64,000 nt of DNA, taken from assembly GCA_032871835.1 (NCBI GenBank), contig CM065295.1, forward strand, positions 40,360,360 through 40,424,359, written 5' to 3'. The position numbers were made by a program, and so were the translations under genes. Origin of the DNA: Dipteronia dyeriana. Taxonomy: Eukaryota; Streptophyta; Magnoliopsida; Sapindales; Sapindaceae. Each line of letters opens with the position of its first letter. The first letter of the stretch is position 1. The notes below the pieces were generated by a model. It was not told the DNA's origin and ran no database searches. It was given only the letters and a program-made list of their open reading frames with translations. Below are positions 26,701 through 39,147 of the stretch, one piece after another.

Positions 26701-26850
26701 AGAAAGATAATGTAGAGAGGAGATGTGATCGTCACAAAGATAGCCTCACAAGACAATCATGCTGATTCATTCACAAAGACCTTACCGGCTAAAGTGTTTT
26801 CGGGTCACCTAGTTGGTCTAGGGTTACGAGACATGCCTTACATGCTTTAG
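23710..26850 (+). pseudogene. Copia pol: protease, integrase, RT, RNase H
   Basis: Order is protease (PWIVDSGVTNHVCSS), integrase zinc region (LWHLRLGHINLDW ... NESCLEGKMTKRPF), integrase core (YYVTFIDDYSRYGYVYL, SLRSDRGGEYLD stop, [16 protein letters not shown]), RT (WQMDVNTAFLNGNL, LVLYVDDILLIGN) and RNase H (LYCDNSGVVANSKEPRSHKR, HADSFTKTLPAKVF). Visible damage: one zinc ligand is Asn, the first integrase Asp is Asn (HINVCRP), there are more than ten stops, and a 22-bp duplication at 26379-26422 shifts the frame. The order integrase before RT defines copia. Confidence 0.9.
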
Positions 26851-26864
26851 TGCAAGTGAGAGAT

Positions 26865-27923
26865 TGTTGGGGTTTATTCCCTAAAGATGTAATTTGTAAA
26901 TGGATTTATGAAATAAATAAAAGGAAAAGTTCAATTCATTCTTGTTGTGTTGTTTATTTTATAACTTGTGCATATATTTAACATCCAAGATTGCCGGATG
27001 TAATCTCGAACTGTGTATATGAGTGTCATATACGAATAGATACAGTAAGAGACGTGCAATTTAAAGAGTCCATAGATAGCAAATAAAGCTGGGTACTTTA
27101 TTTGTGGTTAATCTATAGTTGCAGTCCATTCCGTAATGTACGGTGATTCTATCATGAATCATTCATACAGAGATATGAGAATGGAGACACCTTGTATGAT
27201 GTGATCATATAGAACTGGGCCATAATCTATATGAATCTCTCACCAAGATCCGTTTACCGATGAGATTCATATATATCAACTAATGATGACTATATATGGG
27301 TGATCTTAATCATGAGTGTCTTATCGACTCCTTCAGGTTAAATCGTGGTCTTTGATATACCATTGGTGAGGTCAGATGCATTTCCTGATCAATATACTCC
27401 GTATGTTGGGATTGCAGTTTGGCTTGTGGCTAGGAAGGTTTGTACACAATAGTGGAATCCACTCCTTCTTGTGAGAAGTAGATAGTATTTCCCTTAAGGG
27501 TTGATTCGGGGATTGGACAATATGAGCGCTCTCCTAATTCCGTGAGGAAATAGGATTTATTGTTTATTATAGAATCAACGGTACTTAAAGGATATATGTA
27601 ATTAAAAGGGTATAACAGACATTATGACCCAACTCTAATTATGAACTACTGTGGAGGATCACACCATATGTAATAGCTATATCAATGGACACCGAGTTGT
27701 ATCGGTATGTGTAAAAGCGTCTACAGTTGAGAGAGTGCAGCTTCGGGTCTTTAGTGGAATAACACCGGAGTTAATAATCAAGGAATATTAGTTAAAGAAT
27801 TTAATTAATGATTCCAAAGATTATTGGAGTTCAAAATACTGTAGGTCCATTAGGTCCCCTTGCTAACCCGATCGATTTACGGTTAATTAATTGGATTGTC
27901 CAATTAATAGTGTTACAAAAGTG

Positions 27924-27964
<41 letters not shown>

Positions 27965-28250
27965 AATTTGGGAATTAATTGAATAATGAGATTATTTAAT
28001 TAATGATGTTAATAGTTAAATTAATTAAATAATTAGATTATTTAATTATTTAATTATATGATAATTATGAATTATTAATTAACTATTAATTGGAGGGTGT
28101 TAGTTGATATATGGATTTAGGTGAAGATAAAATAATAGGATTATTTTATTTTTACTAAATCATTTATCTAAGTATTTGAATTTAAGTTTAAATTTAAAAT
28201 ACTTATTATCACTTTTAATATATTTGATATATTTGAAAAGGATAATTAAA

Positions 28251-28304
<54 letters not shown>

Positions 28305-28401
28305 ATTAATAACACAAGAGATTGTATTGGATACAAATTGATGGGTGCACATGAAACAATAGTCAAAAGAAGAATTTGCATACGATGTAAATACCTAATA
28401 A

Positions 28402-28449
<48 letters not shown>

Positions 28450-29055
28450 GGAAGTGTAGGCATGTTTTTCTGTTTTGAGAGAAAAAAAAAGTCAATTTTT
28501 TTTATATACCTGATACACATGCAAGAAAAAAAGATGTATATATATATATGATATACAAGTGAAGGCGTGAAACAAGGAAAAGAGTTGTAAAAAAAAGTTG
28601 TTTTTGTTTTGTTTTTTGTTTGTATCTGATATAGGAAAAAAAAAATTTACATTGTACACCATTAAAACAATAATAAGAATAATATTATTTTGATAACTAG
28701 AATCGTTCTAGTTAGTTTTTTCTTAGAAGAAATAGTGTATTCGATTCTCTCTACATCCTCCATTCAAGTTTCTGAAATTGTGTCACGCCCACACACAGTT
28801 ACCAGTCCTGGGAGATAGCGTGGAAGATCGAGTGGTTCAGACAGGAGCATATCGAAAAGTGAAGGAGTCTCCAAACGTTGGTAAGATATTCTTCTTGATT
28901 ATATCGATTTCAATTTCCTGTATTTACATATTGTATGTATTAGTTCTGAAAAATAATTACGATCCCAAGTCACTGGTCCCAGATAAAGATTATGATCTGT
29001 ATTAAAAAATTTAAAACCTAGTTCCGCTGCGTAACCGATGAACGGGGTTCCAACA
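26865..29055 (+). repeat. 3' LTR of inner copia element
   Basis: Full-length LTR, tgttggggttta...gttccaaca, about 2.19 kb. It contains (AC)n(AT)n near 27923-27964 and long AT microsatellites at 28253-28302 and 28411-28448. Confidence 0.85.
28253..28302. repeat. (AT)n microsatellite in copia 3' LTR
   Basis: About 25 AT units. A second AT tract lies at 28411-28448. Open frames reading IYIYIY across them are artefacts. Confidence 0.95.
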
Positions 29056-30514
29056 TCCACTCCTTCTTGTAAGAAGTAGATGGTAGTTCCCTTAAAGGTT
29101 GATTCGGGGTTTGGACAATATGAGCGCTCTCCTAATTCCGTGAGGAAATAGGATTTATTGTTCATTATAGAATCAACGGTACTTAAAGGATATATGTAAT
29201 TAAAGGGGTATAACAGATATTATGACCCAACTCTAATTATGAACTACTGTGGAGGATCACACCATATGTAATAGCTATATCGATGAACACCGTTGTATCG
29301 GTCTGTGTAAAAGCGTCTGCAGTTGAGAGAGTGCAGTTTCGGGTTTTTAGTGGAATAACACCGGAGTCAATAATCAAGAAATATTAATTAAAAAGTTTAA
29401 TTAATGATTCCGAGGATTATTGGAGTTCAAATACTGTGGGTCTATTAGGTCTATTTGCTAGCCCGATCGATTTAGGTAACAAGAGTCACAGTTAATTAAT
29501 TGGATTGTCCAATTAATCGTGTCACGAAAGTAACACGTATTTATTCAGGAATTAATTAAATAATGAAATTATTTAATTAATGAATAGTAATGATTATGTT
29601 AATTAAATAATCAGATTATTTAATTATACAATTAATCATTAGTTGGAGGGTGTTGATTGATATTTGATTTTTAAAGATAAATAATTTGATTATTTTATTT
29701 TTATTAAATTAGATATTTAATTTTAAATTTAAAAATTTTGAATTCTAAATAAATTGATTAATATCTTTAAAGATACGAGATATGTTAAAAGATTTAACTT
29801 GATTAGTTATATATATATATATATATTAAATATTTAAAAGATAAAGGCAATGAACATATATGAGATTGTATAGGATACAAAACAGGTGTTGTGCGTGGAT
29901 AAAAAAAAAGAAACACATATCAGTGCAAGATAAGGAATTGACATGAGATGCAAATTTGGGTTGTGTACGTGAAAACAAACGACTTGCATATTTCATGTGT
30001 TGGTGTGTTTGAATAAAAGAGAGAAATATCAAGTATATGTTCATTCACTCGTAGTGCAAACAAAAAGAAGGAAAAAATATTGGTAATATTTTATATACTA
30101 GAATTGTTCTAGTTTTGTGAACATAGAAGAAAGAATTTTTTCAATTCTCACTACATCCTCCATTCAAGTTCTTGAGACCGTGACGCGCCCACACGCAGTT
30201 ACCAGTCCTGAGAGATAGCGAGGAAAATCGAATGGTTTAGACAGGAACACATCATAAAGTGAAGGAACCTCCAAAACGTTGGTAAGATTGGTTCAGACAT
30301 GAGCATATCGTAAAGTGAAGGAACCTCCAAACGTTGATAAGATTTTCTTCTTCTGATTATATTGATTACAATTTCCTGTGTATATATATTTTATGTATGA
30401 GTTCTAAAAATAATTATGATCCAAAGTTCACTGGTTTCAGATTATGATCTATATAAAAAAAATTTAAACCTTATTCCGCTGATAGTTACCGGTGAACGGA
30501 GTTCCAACAATAGG

Positions 30515-30883
30515 TACACTCTTCTTGTACTAAAGGATGGTTATAAACTTCCACAAAATGAGTAACAAAAAAAAAACTGCCTATTAAGCTTAATTGACAT
30601 TTGAGCGTCACAACTGATCCTTGTTTAAACTCTAGGTTTTTTAATCAAAATATCTCTTTTATCATTTGACCAAAGATGTAGAACAAACAAATGTCCTTGA
30701 AGTGAGTTCACCGGTTTTATTAGTCTTACCGTATGACTCTCTTCTAATATTAAATCCCATTTTTCTACCATACGCGTTATAAAAGTCATACGCTATTTTT
30801 TCTGTATCAAACTCCATACCACATCTAGGATCTGATGTTGAATCAATTAAGCATCCTGAGTAATCGTGAATTGTAGCCATCAA
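30515..30883 (-). pseudogene. FAR1 DNA-binding domain exon of the MULE (broken)
   Basis: Starts at the ATG at 30883 or 30880 and reads MEFDTEKIAYDFYNAYGRKM, GFNIRRESYGKTNKTGELTS and RTFVCS. It stops at 30662, then continues after a shift with SIKLNRQFFFVTHFVEVYNH and PLVQEECTY. This is the WRKY-GCM1-type FAR1 zinc-finger region (the C and H of VCS... and VYNHPL). The sequence breaks at 30514 at the copia target duplication and resumes at 20035 with LPSQRK. Confidence 0.8.
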
Positions 30884-31469
30884 AAATCACAAAAACAAAA
30901 GTTCTACGAAAGACTTGGATGCAGGTTTGAACTAATTGTTTACCTAGTATAATAAGAAACCAAAAATAAAGACTAAATATAATTGGGCAACAATAAAATT
31001 TATAATGAAGATAATCTTTTTAGCCTATGATTATTCATGTATCTCGTGGTAGTATTGTTCATTATTCTTAAATTGAACAGTAAAATAGCATAGCAAAACT
31101 GAGAAATTGAAGGAAAAAAGAAAACAAAGTGGCACACAGCAAGATAAAAGAGTCGAAGAAAAAAAGTTTAGCTAATAAAAAAATATAAAAACTAAAAATT
31201 AAAGTTGCACAGCAAGACAGAGGAGCACAACAAAATAAAGTTCAACTAATAAAAATATATAAAAATTTAAAATTAAAAAGGCACGTCAAAACAAAAACAA
31301 AGCAAAACAAACACATAACTAATGAAGTTATACCTGATGAGTCATAATACAAATGGGGTTCACTGCCTAAACCAAACGGGGTTATACCTAATGAGTCATA
31401 TTACAATTCAAAGTTTATTGATTTCCTTAAAAAAAATCATCAAGTTTGAAACTTTTATAATAAAACAAC
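30884..31469. other. MULE 5' region, no gene seen
   Basis: AT-rich leader or intron-like sequence upstream of the FAR1 exon, with A-rich runs around 31130-31300 and two similar phrases (cctgatgagtcataatac and cctaatgagtcatattac) near 31333 and 31388. Nothing coding is recognised. Confidence 0.4.
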
Positions 31470-33645
31470 AACACCAATAATGAGATAGAGTATGAGGCTC
31501 TCTTAGCAGGGATGAAGGTTGCTATCGAGCTTGGGGCCGATTACTTGTACATCAAAAGTGACTCGTTGCTCGTTGTTAACCAAGTTACATGGCTTTACCA
31601 AGCCAAGGGTGACAATATGGCAGCTTACCTAAAACTGGTCCAGCAACTCAGAGAAAGGTTCAAGATATTCAAGATTGAGCAGATACCTCGACAGCAAAAT
31701 CATCAGACGGATGTCTTAGCAAAAATAGCAACAAATGGGAGCCAAGCCTTACCTAGGGGAGTGCCCCTTCAGGTGATCTCTCAATCAAGCATAACAGCGG
31801 GTAAGGAAATTTGCCCTGTTAAACGACTATCATGTTGAATGGACCCAATAGATGCTTGCCTATACGAAGGAAAGCTTCCTGAAGATCCCAATCAAGCTCA
31901 GAAAATCAAAAGGATCTCAGTCTAATATTGCCTGGTGGACGTAGTGGTGGCTTAACGGGTCGGCTCGGCATGTTGGCTTAACGGGTCGGGCCAGGCCCGG
32001 CCTGTTAGGAAGACAGATCGGGCCGGGCCGGCCTGTTTGACGAAAGGGTAGGCCTGGTATGCGCCCGCGGCCTGTTTCGAGGTGGGCCGGATCGGGCTCT
32101 AACGGCCTGTTACGAGCCGGCCCGTTAAAGGCCCGTTAAGGGTTTAACGGGCTTTAATTTTTTTTAAAATATATACATATATTAACGTTTTATTTATACA
32201 ATATTATTTTTTATACATTGTAATAATTGTGTAATTATTAATGTAATATTTTTAATATGAAATACATTTTTCATTTCACACAACAGTTAATTAGTTTTCA
32301 ATGAATAATATTTTTGTAATTTCTTATTAAATTTGTGGTGAAAAATATAAATTACAAATTATGATTGCCTCGTTAAAAACCTTACCAAGAAAAACCTAAT
32401 GGGATAAAAACTTGGTAAGAGAAAAAGATTACAATCGAAAAAATAAATAAACGGTCAATAACGGCTTCTGAAAAATTACAAAAGTCACCCCTCAATTCAA
32501 AATTTAAAATTTAAAATTTAAAAAAAATTCAAATTTTTAAATCTGATGGGCCTGTTAAGGCCCATAAGGATTCTTTTTTCAAATTTTTGAAAAGTCCCCC
32601 GGCCTAACGGGCCGGGCCGGGCCAGCTGCTGGCCTCAAATCTTGGGCCCAGTCTGGCCCATCAGCTTAACGGGCTTGGACCTGGCCCGTTAAGCCGATGG
32701 GTCTGGCCAGCTCGGGCCCGCAACCTAACCGGGCTAGGCCGGACAGCCCGCCGGGGCCCGGCCCATTTTGCCACCTCTAGGTGGACGGGTACCTTTACAA
32801 GACGGGAAAATCCCTTCCTTTGCTTCGATGCCTACATCCTGATGATGCTAGTTGGGCTTTAAAAGATGTCCATTCTGGGGACTGCGGAAACCATGTTGGT
32901 GGAGAAGCTTTGGCTTACCAAGTGCTTCGCATGGGTAATACTGGCCAACAATTCAAAAGGACGTAAAAATGTTCGTCCGATCATGCGAGCCATGTCAGAG
33001 GACCTCGAACCTGAACCACCTTTTTCCTGAACGGTTGTCATCAATCAGTTTACCATACCCTTTCACCATTTTGGGGGTCAACTTGTTCGGTCCACTTCCA
33101 ACCGCTCCTGGACAAGCTAAGCACGCTATAGTCGTTATCGACTATTTCACCAAGTGGGTTGAAGCGGGACCTCTTTCCAAGATTTTAGAGGAGAATACAA
33201 CCAAGTTTATCAAAACCAATATAGTCTGCAAGTTCAGCACCCCTCTCATCATAATCACCGACCTGGGCAAACAGTTTGACAATGCCCGATTTAAAGACTA
33301 CTGTGAAGGTTTGGGTGTTGATCTCCGGTTTGCGTCAATAGCCCATCCACAGACTAATGGTTTAGTTGAAGCCACCAACAAGACCATTAAGAAATTGCTG
33401 AAGAGGAAGATACAACAGAAAAAGGGAAGATTGGTTGAGGAGTTCCCCGAGGTTCTTTAGACATATCGAACCACGAAGATGACAGCAACCTGAGAAACAC
33501 CCTACTCTCTGGCTTTCGGGGTCGAAGCAGTCTTTCCTATCGAGCATAAGCTGACCTCATTCAGGGTACAACACTTTTGAGTCAAAGAGCAACGAGGTCA
33601 AGCTCTGAGCTAGTCTAGACCTCCTAGAAGAGAAGCAAGATCGAG
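31470..33645 (+). pseudogene. Tat-lineage gypsy pol fragment (second RNase H to integrase), split by hAT
   Basis: The plus strand reads NNEIEYEALLAGMKVAIELG, then KSDSLLVVNQVTWLYQAKGD and IEQIPRQQNHQTDVLAKIAT (second RNase H). After an intervening hAT element it continues GYLYKTGKSLPLLRC, SGDCGNHVGGEALAYQVLRM and, after shifts, the integrase core: NLFGPLPTAPGQAKHAIVVI, DYFTKWVEAGPL, IIITDLGKQFDNARFKD and HPQTNGLVEATNKTIKK. No LTR or gag is present, so this is a truncated relic, related to but distinct from the copy at 7.5-19.4 kb. The ends are not sharply defined. Confidence 0.8.
31942..32779. mobile_element. Non-autonomous hAT element with perfect 8-bp TSD
   Basis: 838 bases, ends tagtggtggc...gccacctcta (imperfect inverted repeats). 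It is flanked on both sides by ggtggacg (31934-31941 and 32780-32787). Ends are packed with gggccggg/cccggcc words in the subterminal zones; the middle is AT-rich and non-coding. Deleting it restores the pol reading (…VDGYLYKTG). Confidence 0.9.
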
Positions 33646-33961
33646 TAGCAAAGAAATTTTGAAACTTTTTTTTTCGAAACAATATATGCCTATAGATTCT
33701 AGAGCCACAACAAAACTAACACAAATCAATCGATTCACCATTAAAAACCAAGTGGGTTATTGCTAATGAATCAAATAACAACTCCAAATTCATCAATTTA
33801 ACTCACAATAAATAAAAACCGAAGTAGAGAAGAACTAAAAATATGTACAAATATATACCAGTAAAGATGCAGAACTATGAGTTGCATAGGCAAACCAGAA
33901 TGTTGTTGCTAAAGAAGAAGATGATGATGATGAAGGGAACGAGACGAAGACAGATTTCTAG
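33646..33961. other. MULE 5' sub-terminal region, no gene seen
   Basis: A/T-rich sequence between the Tat pol relic and the right terminal repeat, ending in a run of gat/gaag repeats shared with the left end. Probably the promoter and leader side of the MULE. Confidence 0.35.
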
Positions 33962-34154
33962 CCATGGATGAAGAGCAGAGGAAGAAACGCAGAGTTAGGG
34001 GTTTTGAAAACAATATATTAAGCTTAGACATTGTCGTTTAAGTGAGTAAAAAGGGAAAAATAAATAAAGTAAATCAAGACCATTGAATTGAGTAAGTGCC
34101 ACATGTCTCCGGATCAATAAAAGCTTAGGCAAAGCTTAGCTTAAGAGAGGATCC
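33962..34154. repeat. MULE terminal inverted repeat, 5' (right) copy
   Basis: Partner of 2448-2640 in inverted orientation. It ends ...cttaagagaggatcc. It lies upstream of the FAR1 DNA-binding exon, as expected for the 5' end of a minus-strand element. Confidence 0.75.
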
Positions 34155-34179
34155 AAGTCCCCGATGCGTGGAAAAACTT

Positions 34180-34279
34180 TGACAAATGCATACACATTAG
34201 TCAAATTATGTAAATCTAATGATATACATTGACAAGTGCATACACTTGAGTCAAATTATGTAAATCTAATGACATACAT
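34180..34279. repeat. Two tandem copies of a 50-bp unit
   Basis: Units at 34180-34229 and 34230-34279, each tgacaa-tgcatacac...gtcaaattatgtaaatctaatg, differ at only a few positions. They lie just outside the right MULE end. Confidence 0.9.
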
Positions 34280-34329
34280 TCAATGCACTGATGAAGTTAT
34301 ATCAGTGCACACTAACTTGATAAATATAT

Positions 34330-34700
34330 ATATATATTTTTTAATACAACAACTACCGGGACCTGGGCGAGATTAGACTCTATAAGTACGGTCCGAAATA
34401 CTACTCTCATTATTGGAGAGATATTACATATGAACTACAACTCTCACAATCGGATAAAGAGTTACTCCCACTTTTAAAAGAAGGCTACTCACACTTTAGG
34501 ATTTATGGCCAAAGGTGGGATAAATAAGCACGTTCAAAATACTACTTCTGTTATCAGAGAGATTGGACAAAAAGCTGCTCCCACTTTTAGAAGAGGGCAC
34601 CTCACACTTTAGATTTTATGGCCAAATGTGGGATAAATATTTACAACTATCAAGATTTGAACTTTGGTGGTGGTACTTCCCTAAGACTCCAATCACCAAG
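34330..34700. repeat. Repeat-like block with internal duplication
   Basis: Two related copies at about 34464-34530 and 34572-34640 share ctcccacttttara and tcacactttag-attttatggcc. The start acctgggcgagattagactc and end ggcaagagaccgtcggta look like parts of a dispersed plant repeat. Class unknown; no coding content. Confidence 0.5.
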
Positions 34701-34971
34701 GCAAGAGACCGTCGGTAAATAAAAGAAAATTAAATATACACAGAAGGATGGATGAGGACTCTTACCACTTAACCATACAGGCTCTTACCACTAAGCCGTA
34801 TTTGGCTATGGTAAATAGTAGCGTAGAAGTGTTCGAAATTATTAAGTACACGTGCAACTCGTATATTTGTTAGCTCATATGTCCTAGATAGCGGAAAATT
34901 ATTAAGTGCCGAATTAAAAAGTTACTATATTAATAACAATAAATAAAAAAATTAGATAGAATAAAAAATCA

Positions 34972-35170
34972 ATAATGCTACACATCCCACCTAAAATCTT
35001 ACATTTTTCATCCCAATACATGTGTCACTTGAAATATCAAATTGTGAGTTGATACATGTGGTAGATGAGATAAAGAATCATTAATGTGTATCCACTAATA
35101 ATTTAACACCTCATATGCCACATGTGTTAGGATGCAAAATGTAGGATTTTAGGTGGAATGTTTAGTATTG
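34972..35170. mobile_element. MITE-like element, ~199 bp, ~40-bp inverted repeats
   Basis: The left end (atgctacacatcccacctaa, then aatcttacattttt) matches the reverse complement of the right end (ttaggtggaatgtttagtat) with few mismatches. It is non-coding. No convincing target duplication beyond a short TA-like word, so the superfamily is open. Confidence 0.75.
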
Positions 35171-35429
35171 TTCATAAAAAATTAATATGATAACAAACAG
35201 TTCAAATTTAAAATTGAAACAAATTTTATCTTCTTTTTTCAAATACATGATAGTAACAAAAATAACATTATTAACTTGAAATGAGAAATGCATTAGGTCG
35301 ACCTGAAAATTTAATTAAGTCTATCATCATTCATCAACATTTACTTTTGAATATAATATGATTATTGGAACACAATGCAATGCCTTTCGGAATACTTGCA
35401 TCCACTTAATTCCTTCGTACATAATCCAA

Positions 35430-35602
35430 AGGGAAATGTTACTCTTACCAATAAATTGTTCCAAAAATATGTTCAATCCAATGTGACAATCCAACTCATC
35501 TAATGAATTACTATGTTTTTATCTTATTATTTCTTTTATTGGACTATCATATTAAACTGTACATATTTTTGAGATAGTTTATTGGGAAGTGTAGTATTAC
35601 CC
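35430..35602. mobile_element. MITE-like element, ~173 bp, ~40-bp inverted repeats
   Basis: The left arm gggaaatgttactcttacca and ataaattgttccaaaaatat pairs with the right arm acatatttttgagatagttt and attgggaagtgtagtattac in reverse. Non-coding, AT-rich. Target duplication unclear. Confidence 0.7.
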
Positions 35603-37409
35603 TAATCGAAAATTCCAAACAAAACTCAGGATTGGTCTTATAACATTTAGTAATTTTCTTTCTATATTTTGAAATAATAATAAAAAAAAGAATCAATTTT
35701 ATTCATCCAGATAACTTATGTTAATACTGTTCTATAAAACAGTAAAATGAAAGGAAACATTGCACAAACATTCCCGACATTAGTGGTAATTGCACTCATT
35801 TGGAACTTTTACTTAAAATTATAAACATCCCTACTGCCAGTTGACTTCCGTCAACTCTAATACTGACTATTTTTTAATACAACGTATGAAAAATACGACT
35901 ATTTATTTTCTCTTATTTCTTGTTCTAAAATGTAACATTTCATTAGTTTATCATTTATTCTAAAATAATTCAATAAATAAAAAAAAAACAATGGTGACTC
36001 CTCTCTCTCTCTCTCAAATTGAGAACCGAAGATGACTGACAACCAATTTCACCTAGTCACCTAGATCTCATAACAACAAGAACTCTCATCTACTTCTTTC
36101 TTTACAATCATTGCTCAAGATTCAAAGGCCTGTACGATACTGCTTCTTCAACTCCCATAAGAGACGACTCAAAGAACATCAAAATGGGTCCCCATTTTTG
36201 CAAGGTCATTAGTTGAAGAAAACAAAGACATTTGGGTTTTGAAGAGCATCCAGAAATTGAAGAAAAGCACCCCTAAATCATATTCATACTAGTTTTATTT
36301 AAGAAAAAGAACCGTGTATGTTTTCTTTATCGTAATTAAGAAGCACCAAACGTCTTGAATTTATGCCAATGAATTTTGTGTTTGTCAAATCCTATTTTCT
36401 AAATACAAATCAAAATTCAATTTATAACTATTCATATTTCTTTTCTTTTTCTTTTTTGAAATACAATAACTATTCATCTTTCATTACACTGTGATAGTTA
36501 CACATTGGTTCACAGCCTTGCACAGTAAAGTTATGGACTGTTAGAAGATCTTCATAGTTGCAGAGATCATTATGAGTGAGTTAGTTCACTCTAAAGTTAC
36601 TAGAGACTAGATGAGCACAAAATGCATCTTCCTATTATTGTTCCATCTAACACTCGTCAACCTCTCACAAAAATTGCAAACCTGAGATTTTCCAAGTATT
36701 TCACCTCTTCATTTTCAGTCATTTTGACAAAGAAATGGATTCGAGAATAGCAAATTTCAGATACCATGATGTAGATGTATATATGACATATAAGAAGTCA
36801 ACGGGGCATCATCTCGAAAATGACATCTTTTCGAGAATTCGTGGCACACTCAGAGGAATGCGCCTTGTAAGATAAATATTAATTCTGATCTATATCTGAA
36901 GATTTCAGATTTTACAAAAGGTCATGAGCTGTGGAGGAGTATTATCAAACTCTAACCATATCTAAGGGCCAGCTTGATTATAGGATGTACACCAACCCCT
37001 GTTTTCTACTACCCTATAAGCCATAAACGTTTCTTTCTTGTGTAAGCAAGCTTTTCCCCATTTATTTGCTATGGTTACTTCATTGACAATATCAGTCTCA
37101 ACCTTAGCTTCTTCTGACCAGATAAATGATCAATTGCCTCCACTCGTCTATCCCCATATTGTTTATCAACTGTTTCAATTTGGAGCCATAAAAACAAAGA
37201 GGCACATCTAGACAAAGTTGAGATGTATCATCCAACATATTAGGCACAAAACTGACTTGTGAGGGATTGCTACATATAGCACTAGGGATCAGCTCCAACA
37301 AAATTGACTCAGAATAAGCTATAATCCCTGTATTGAAAGAGTTGACATCAGAAGCTCTAATAATCCAGTTAATATAAACCATCATCAATCCAGTTTAGGG
37401 AATACCATT
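35603..37409. other. Intergenic region and APO4 3' flank
   Basis: No conserved coding sequence seen. It holds a (CT)n tract at 36000-36015. The part next to the APO4 stop probably includes its 3' UTR; an open frame at 37104-37388 has no recognisable domain and is treated as untranslated. Confidence 0.5.
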
Positions 37410-39147
37410 TCAAGCAACAAGATCAAATTCGTCATATTCAGGTGGAACCACATCTAATCTCATCATACTTCTATACTGATCTGGAACAGGTGTACCAGAG
37501 TGCACACAAAGCTCCACAACTGCTGGGGCCTTGCCGTAATACCTCTTCAAGTTGTTATCCAAAGCAGGTCCATTCAGGTCTCGAACATGCCACACATAAT
37601 TAGGACCAACAAGATCATCCATTGTTGCTTCCTGCCATGCATGCAAACCATTGCGAGACTGATGCTTCGAAGCCTTGCACATCCTGACCTTGTGTCCTTT
37701 GGGACCAACCTGGACCTCAGGGCAGTATCCACAGGTCCACACACTGTACTTCTCCATGATCTTCTTTGCTCCTGATATCATTTCAAACCATGAGTCCATT
37801 GCCCTAAGACTTAACTCCTCTAGGTTTTCCCCTTCTCCATTATTTGATTGATTCAGCTGATCAGTTTTTTTGCCGAAATCTGAGTTCTCCATTTCATCAA
37901 TCTTAGCTCTTGAACTAAAATCTAATTGCTGACCTAGATTCTCAGAATTTAAACATATATCACTCTTCGTTTCATCATTTTCTATTACTGACTCGAAATC
38001 TACAATTCTTCCTTCAACAGAATATACAGGTTTGGTTCTTCTCTTTGTAGGCAATTTTTCAAGGTCTACACCAGCTTGTACACAGAGTTCAATAATGGCA
38101 GGAACTATTGGGACACTATGCCTTTCATCATGCACGACTCTTGGTTTTCCAACACGATCATGAAGATGGAAGCACTTAGGGAAGAAAACCACATCACTAA
38201 CTTTTCCTTTTCTCCAAACATGTGTAGCACTTCGTAAACCACTTTTCGGACCAGTGCAGGTTCGAATTTCATGACCTACATGGCCAATGTGAACCTCAGA
38301 GCAGAACCTGTGAAGAAACAACTCCATTGAATTCAGCGATGAAGTAATGCCACTGATAAAACACTCCTAATACATATATCGTATAAAACAAATTATTGAT
38401 TTGAAGCTATTTCCATAAGTTCATTGCATTTACTTTTAAGTGGTCCATCCAAAACTACCAAGCTTCTTCGAAATATCAAAGAGAAGAACTTTGTGCATTG
38501 TGTATTTGTGTCCACCACAAATATGAAGACCTCTAGTATCATCTTGTAATCCAGCTAAGTTTTCAGCAACTTTAATATCCTAATAAGTTGATCAACTATT
38601 AAAATTAAACCGCGATATTCAAAATGCAGAAATGAATTAGATAACACATATATGTGCAAACATTTCAGCCTAGAGATTTTCAAAAACTAATTTCTCCTAA
38701 ACAGTTTCCAATTAGCATGATATTGCTCAACAAAGAAGAGTTCCGTCAAACGACGTCGAATGATTACCTACAGCGTTGGACGGGAATGACTGGAACGAGC
38801 TGCCACAAAGCAGAGAGGAGGGAGTGACGAGCACGGTAGACCTGGTGAGCCACGTGGACGAGTTCAGGTACCAATAAGCCGTTGTCAGGTGGAGTTTCAA
38901 GCAGCTTAACAGGCTCAGCTTTTCGCGATTCTCTCTCCTCTTTGGCTCTCCGTATCAAAACCTTCATCGGAGTCGGATACGGCTTTCTCTCCGACTTGTC
39001 CCTACGAGGTTTGGGTACGTCCGAGTAGAGAGGATCATCGCTGTCTGGTGTTAGGGTTTGATTATAAGTGGAGAACAACAGAGTTTGAGTGAATCGGAAG
39101 GCGAATTTGATTGACGGAGAGATTTGGGATACTATTCTTCTTTGCAT
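37410..39147 (-). CDS. APO4: APO4-like organellar RNA-binding protein (two exons)
   Basis: CDS is 39147-38768 joined to 38307-37410; the intron (38767-38308) has gt...ag borders and splits an Arg codon. Length is 425 aa. APO proteins are plant-specific factors that bind organelle group II intron RNAs; APO3/APO4 members are mitochondrial. The N-terminus (MQRRIVSQISPSIKFAFRFT) is basic and hydroxylated, like a mitochondrial presequence. Two identical-spacing zinc motifs are visible: C126-x2-C129-x9-H139-x4-C144 and C309-x2-C312-x9-H322-x4-C327, each in an APO domain (RTCTGPKSGLRSATHVW; RMCKASKHQSRNGLHAWQEA). The C-terminus YRSMMRLDVVPPEYDEFDLV closely resembles Arabidopsis APO4 as I remember it. 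An upstream in-frame ATG at 39261 would add 38 residues without presequence character. No lesion seen. Confidence 0.9.

Noticed and set aside
28160..28448. Frames encoding IYIYIY runs on both strands
   Set aside because: They are translations of AT microsatellites in a copia LTR.
37104..37388. 94-codon frame just downstream of the APO4 stop
   Set aside because: No domain, no splice link to APO4; more likely 3' UTR or flank.
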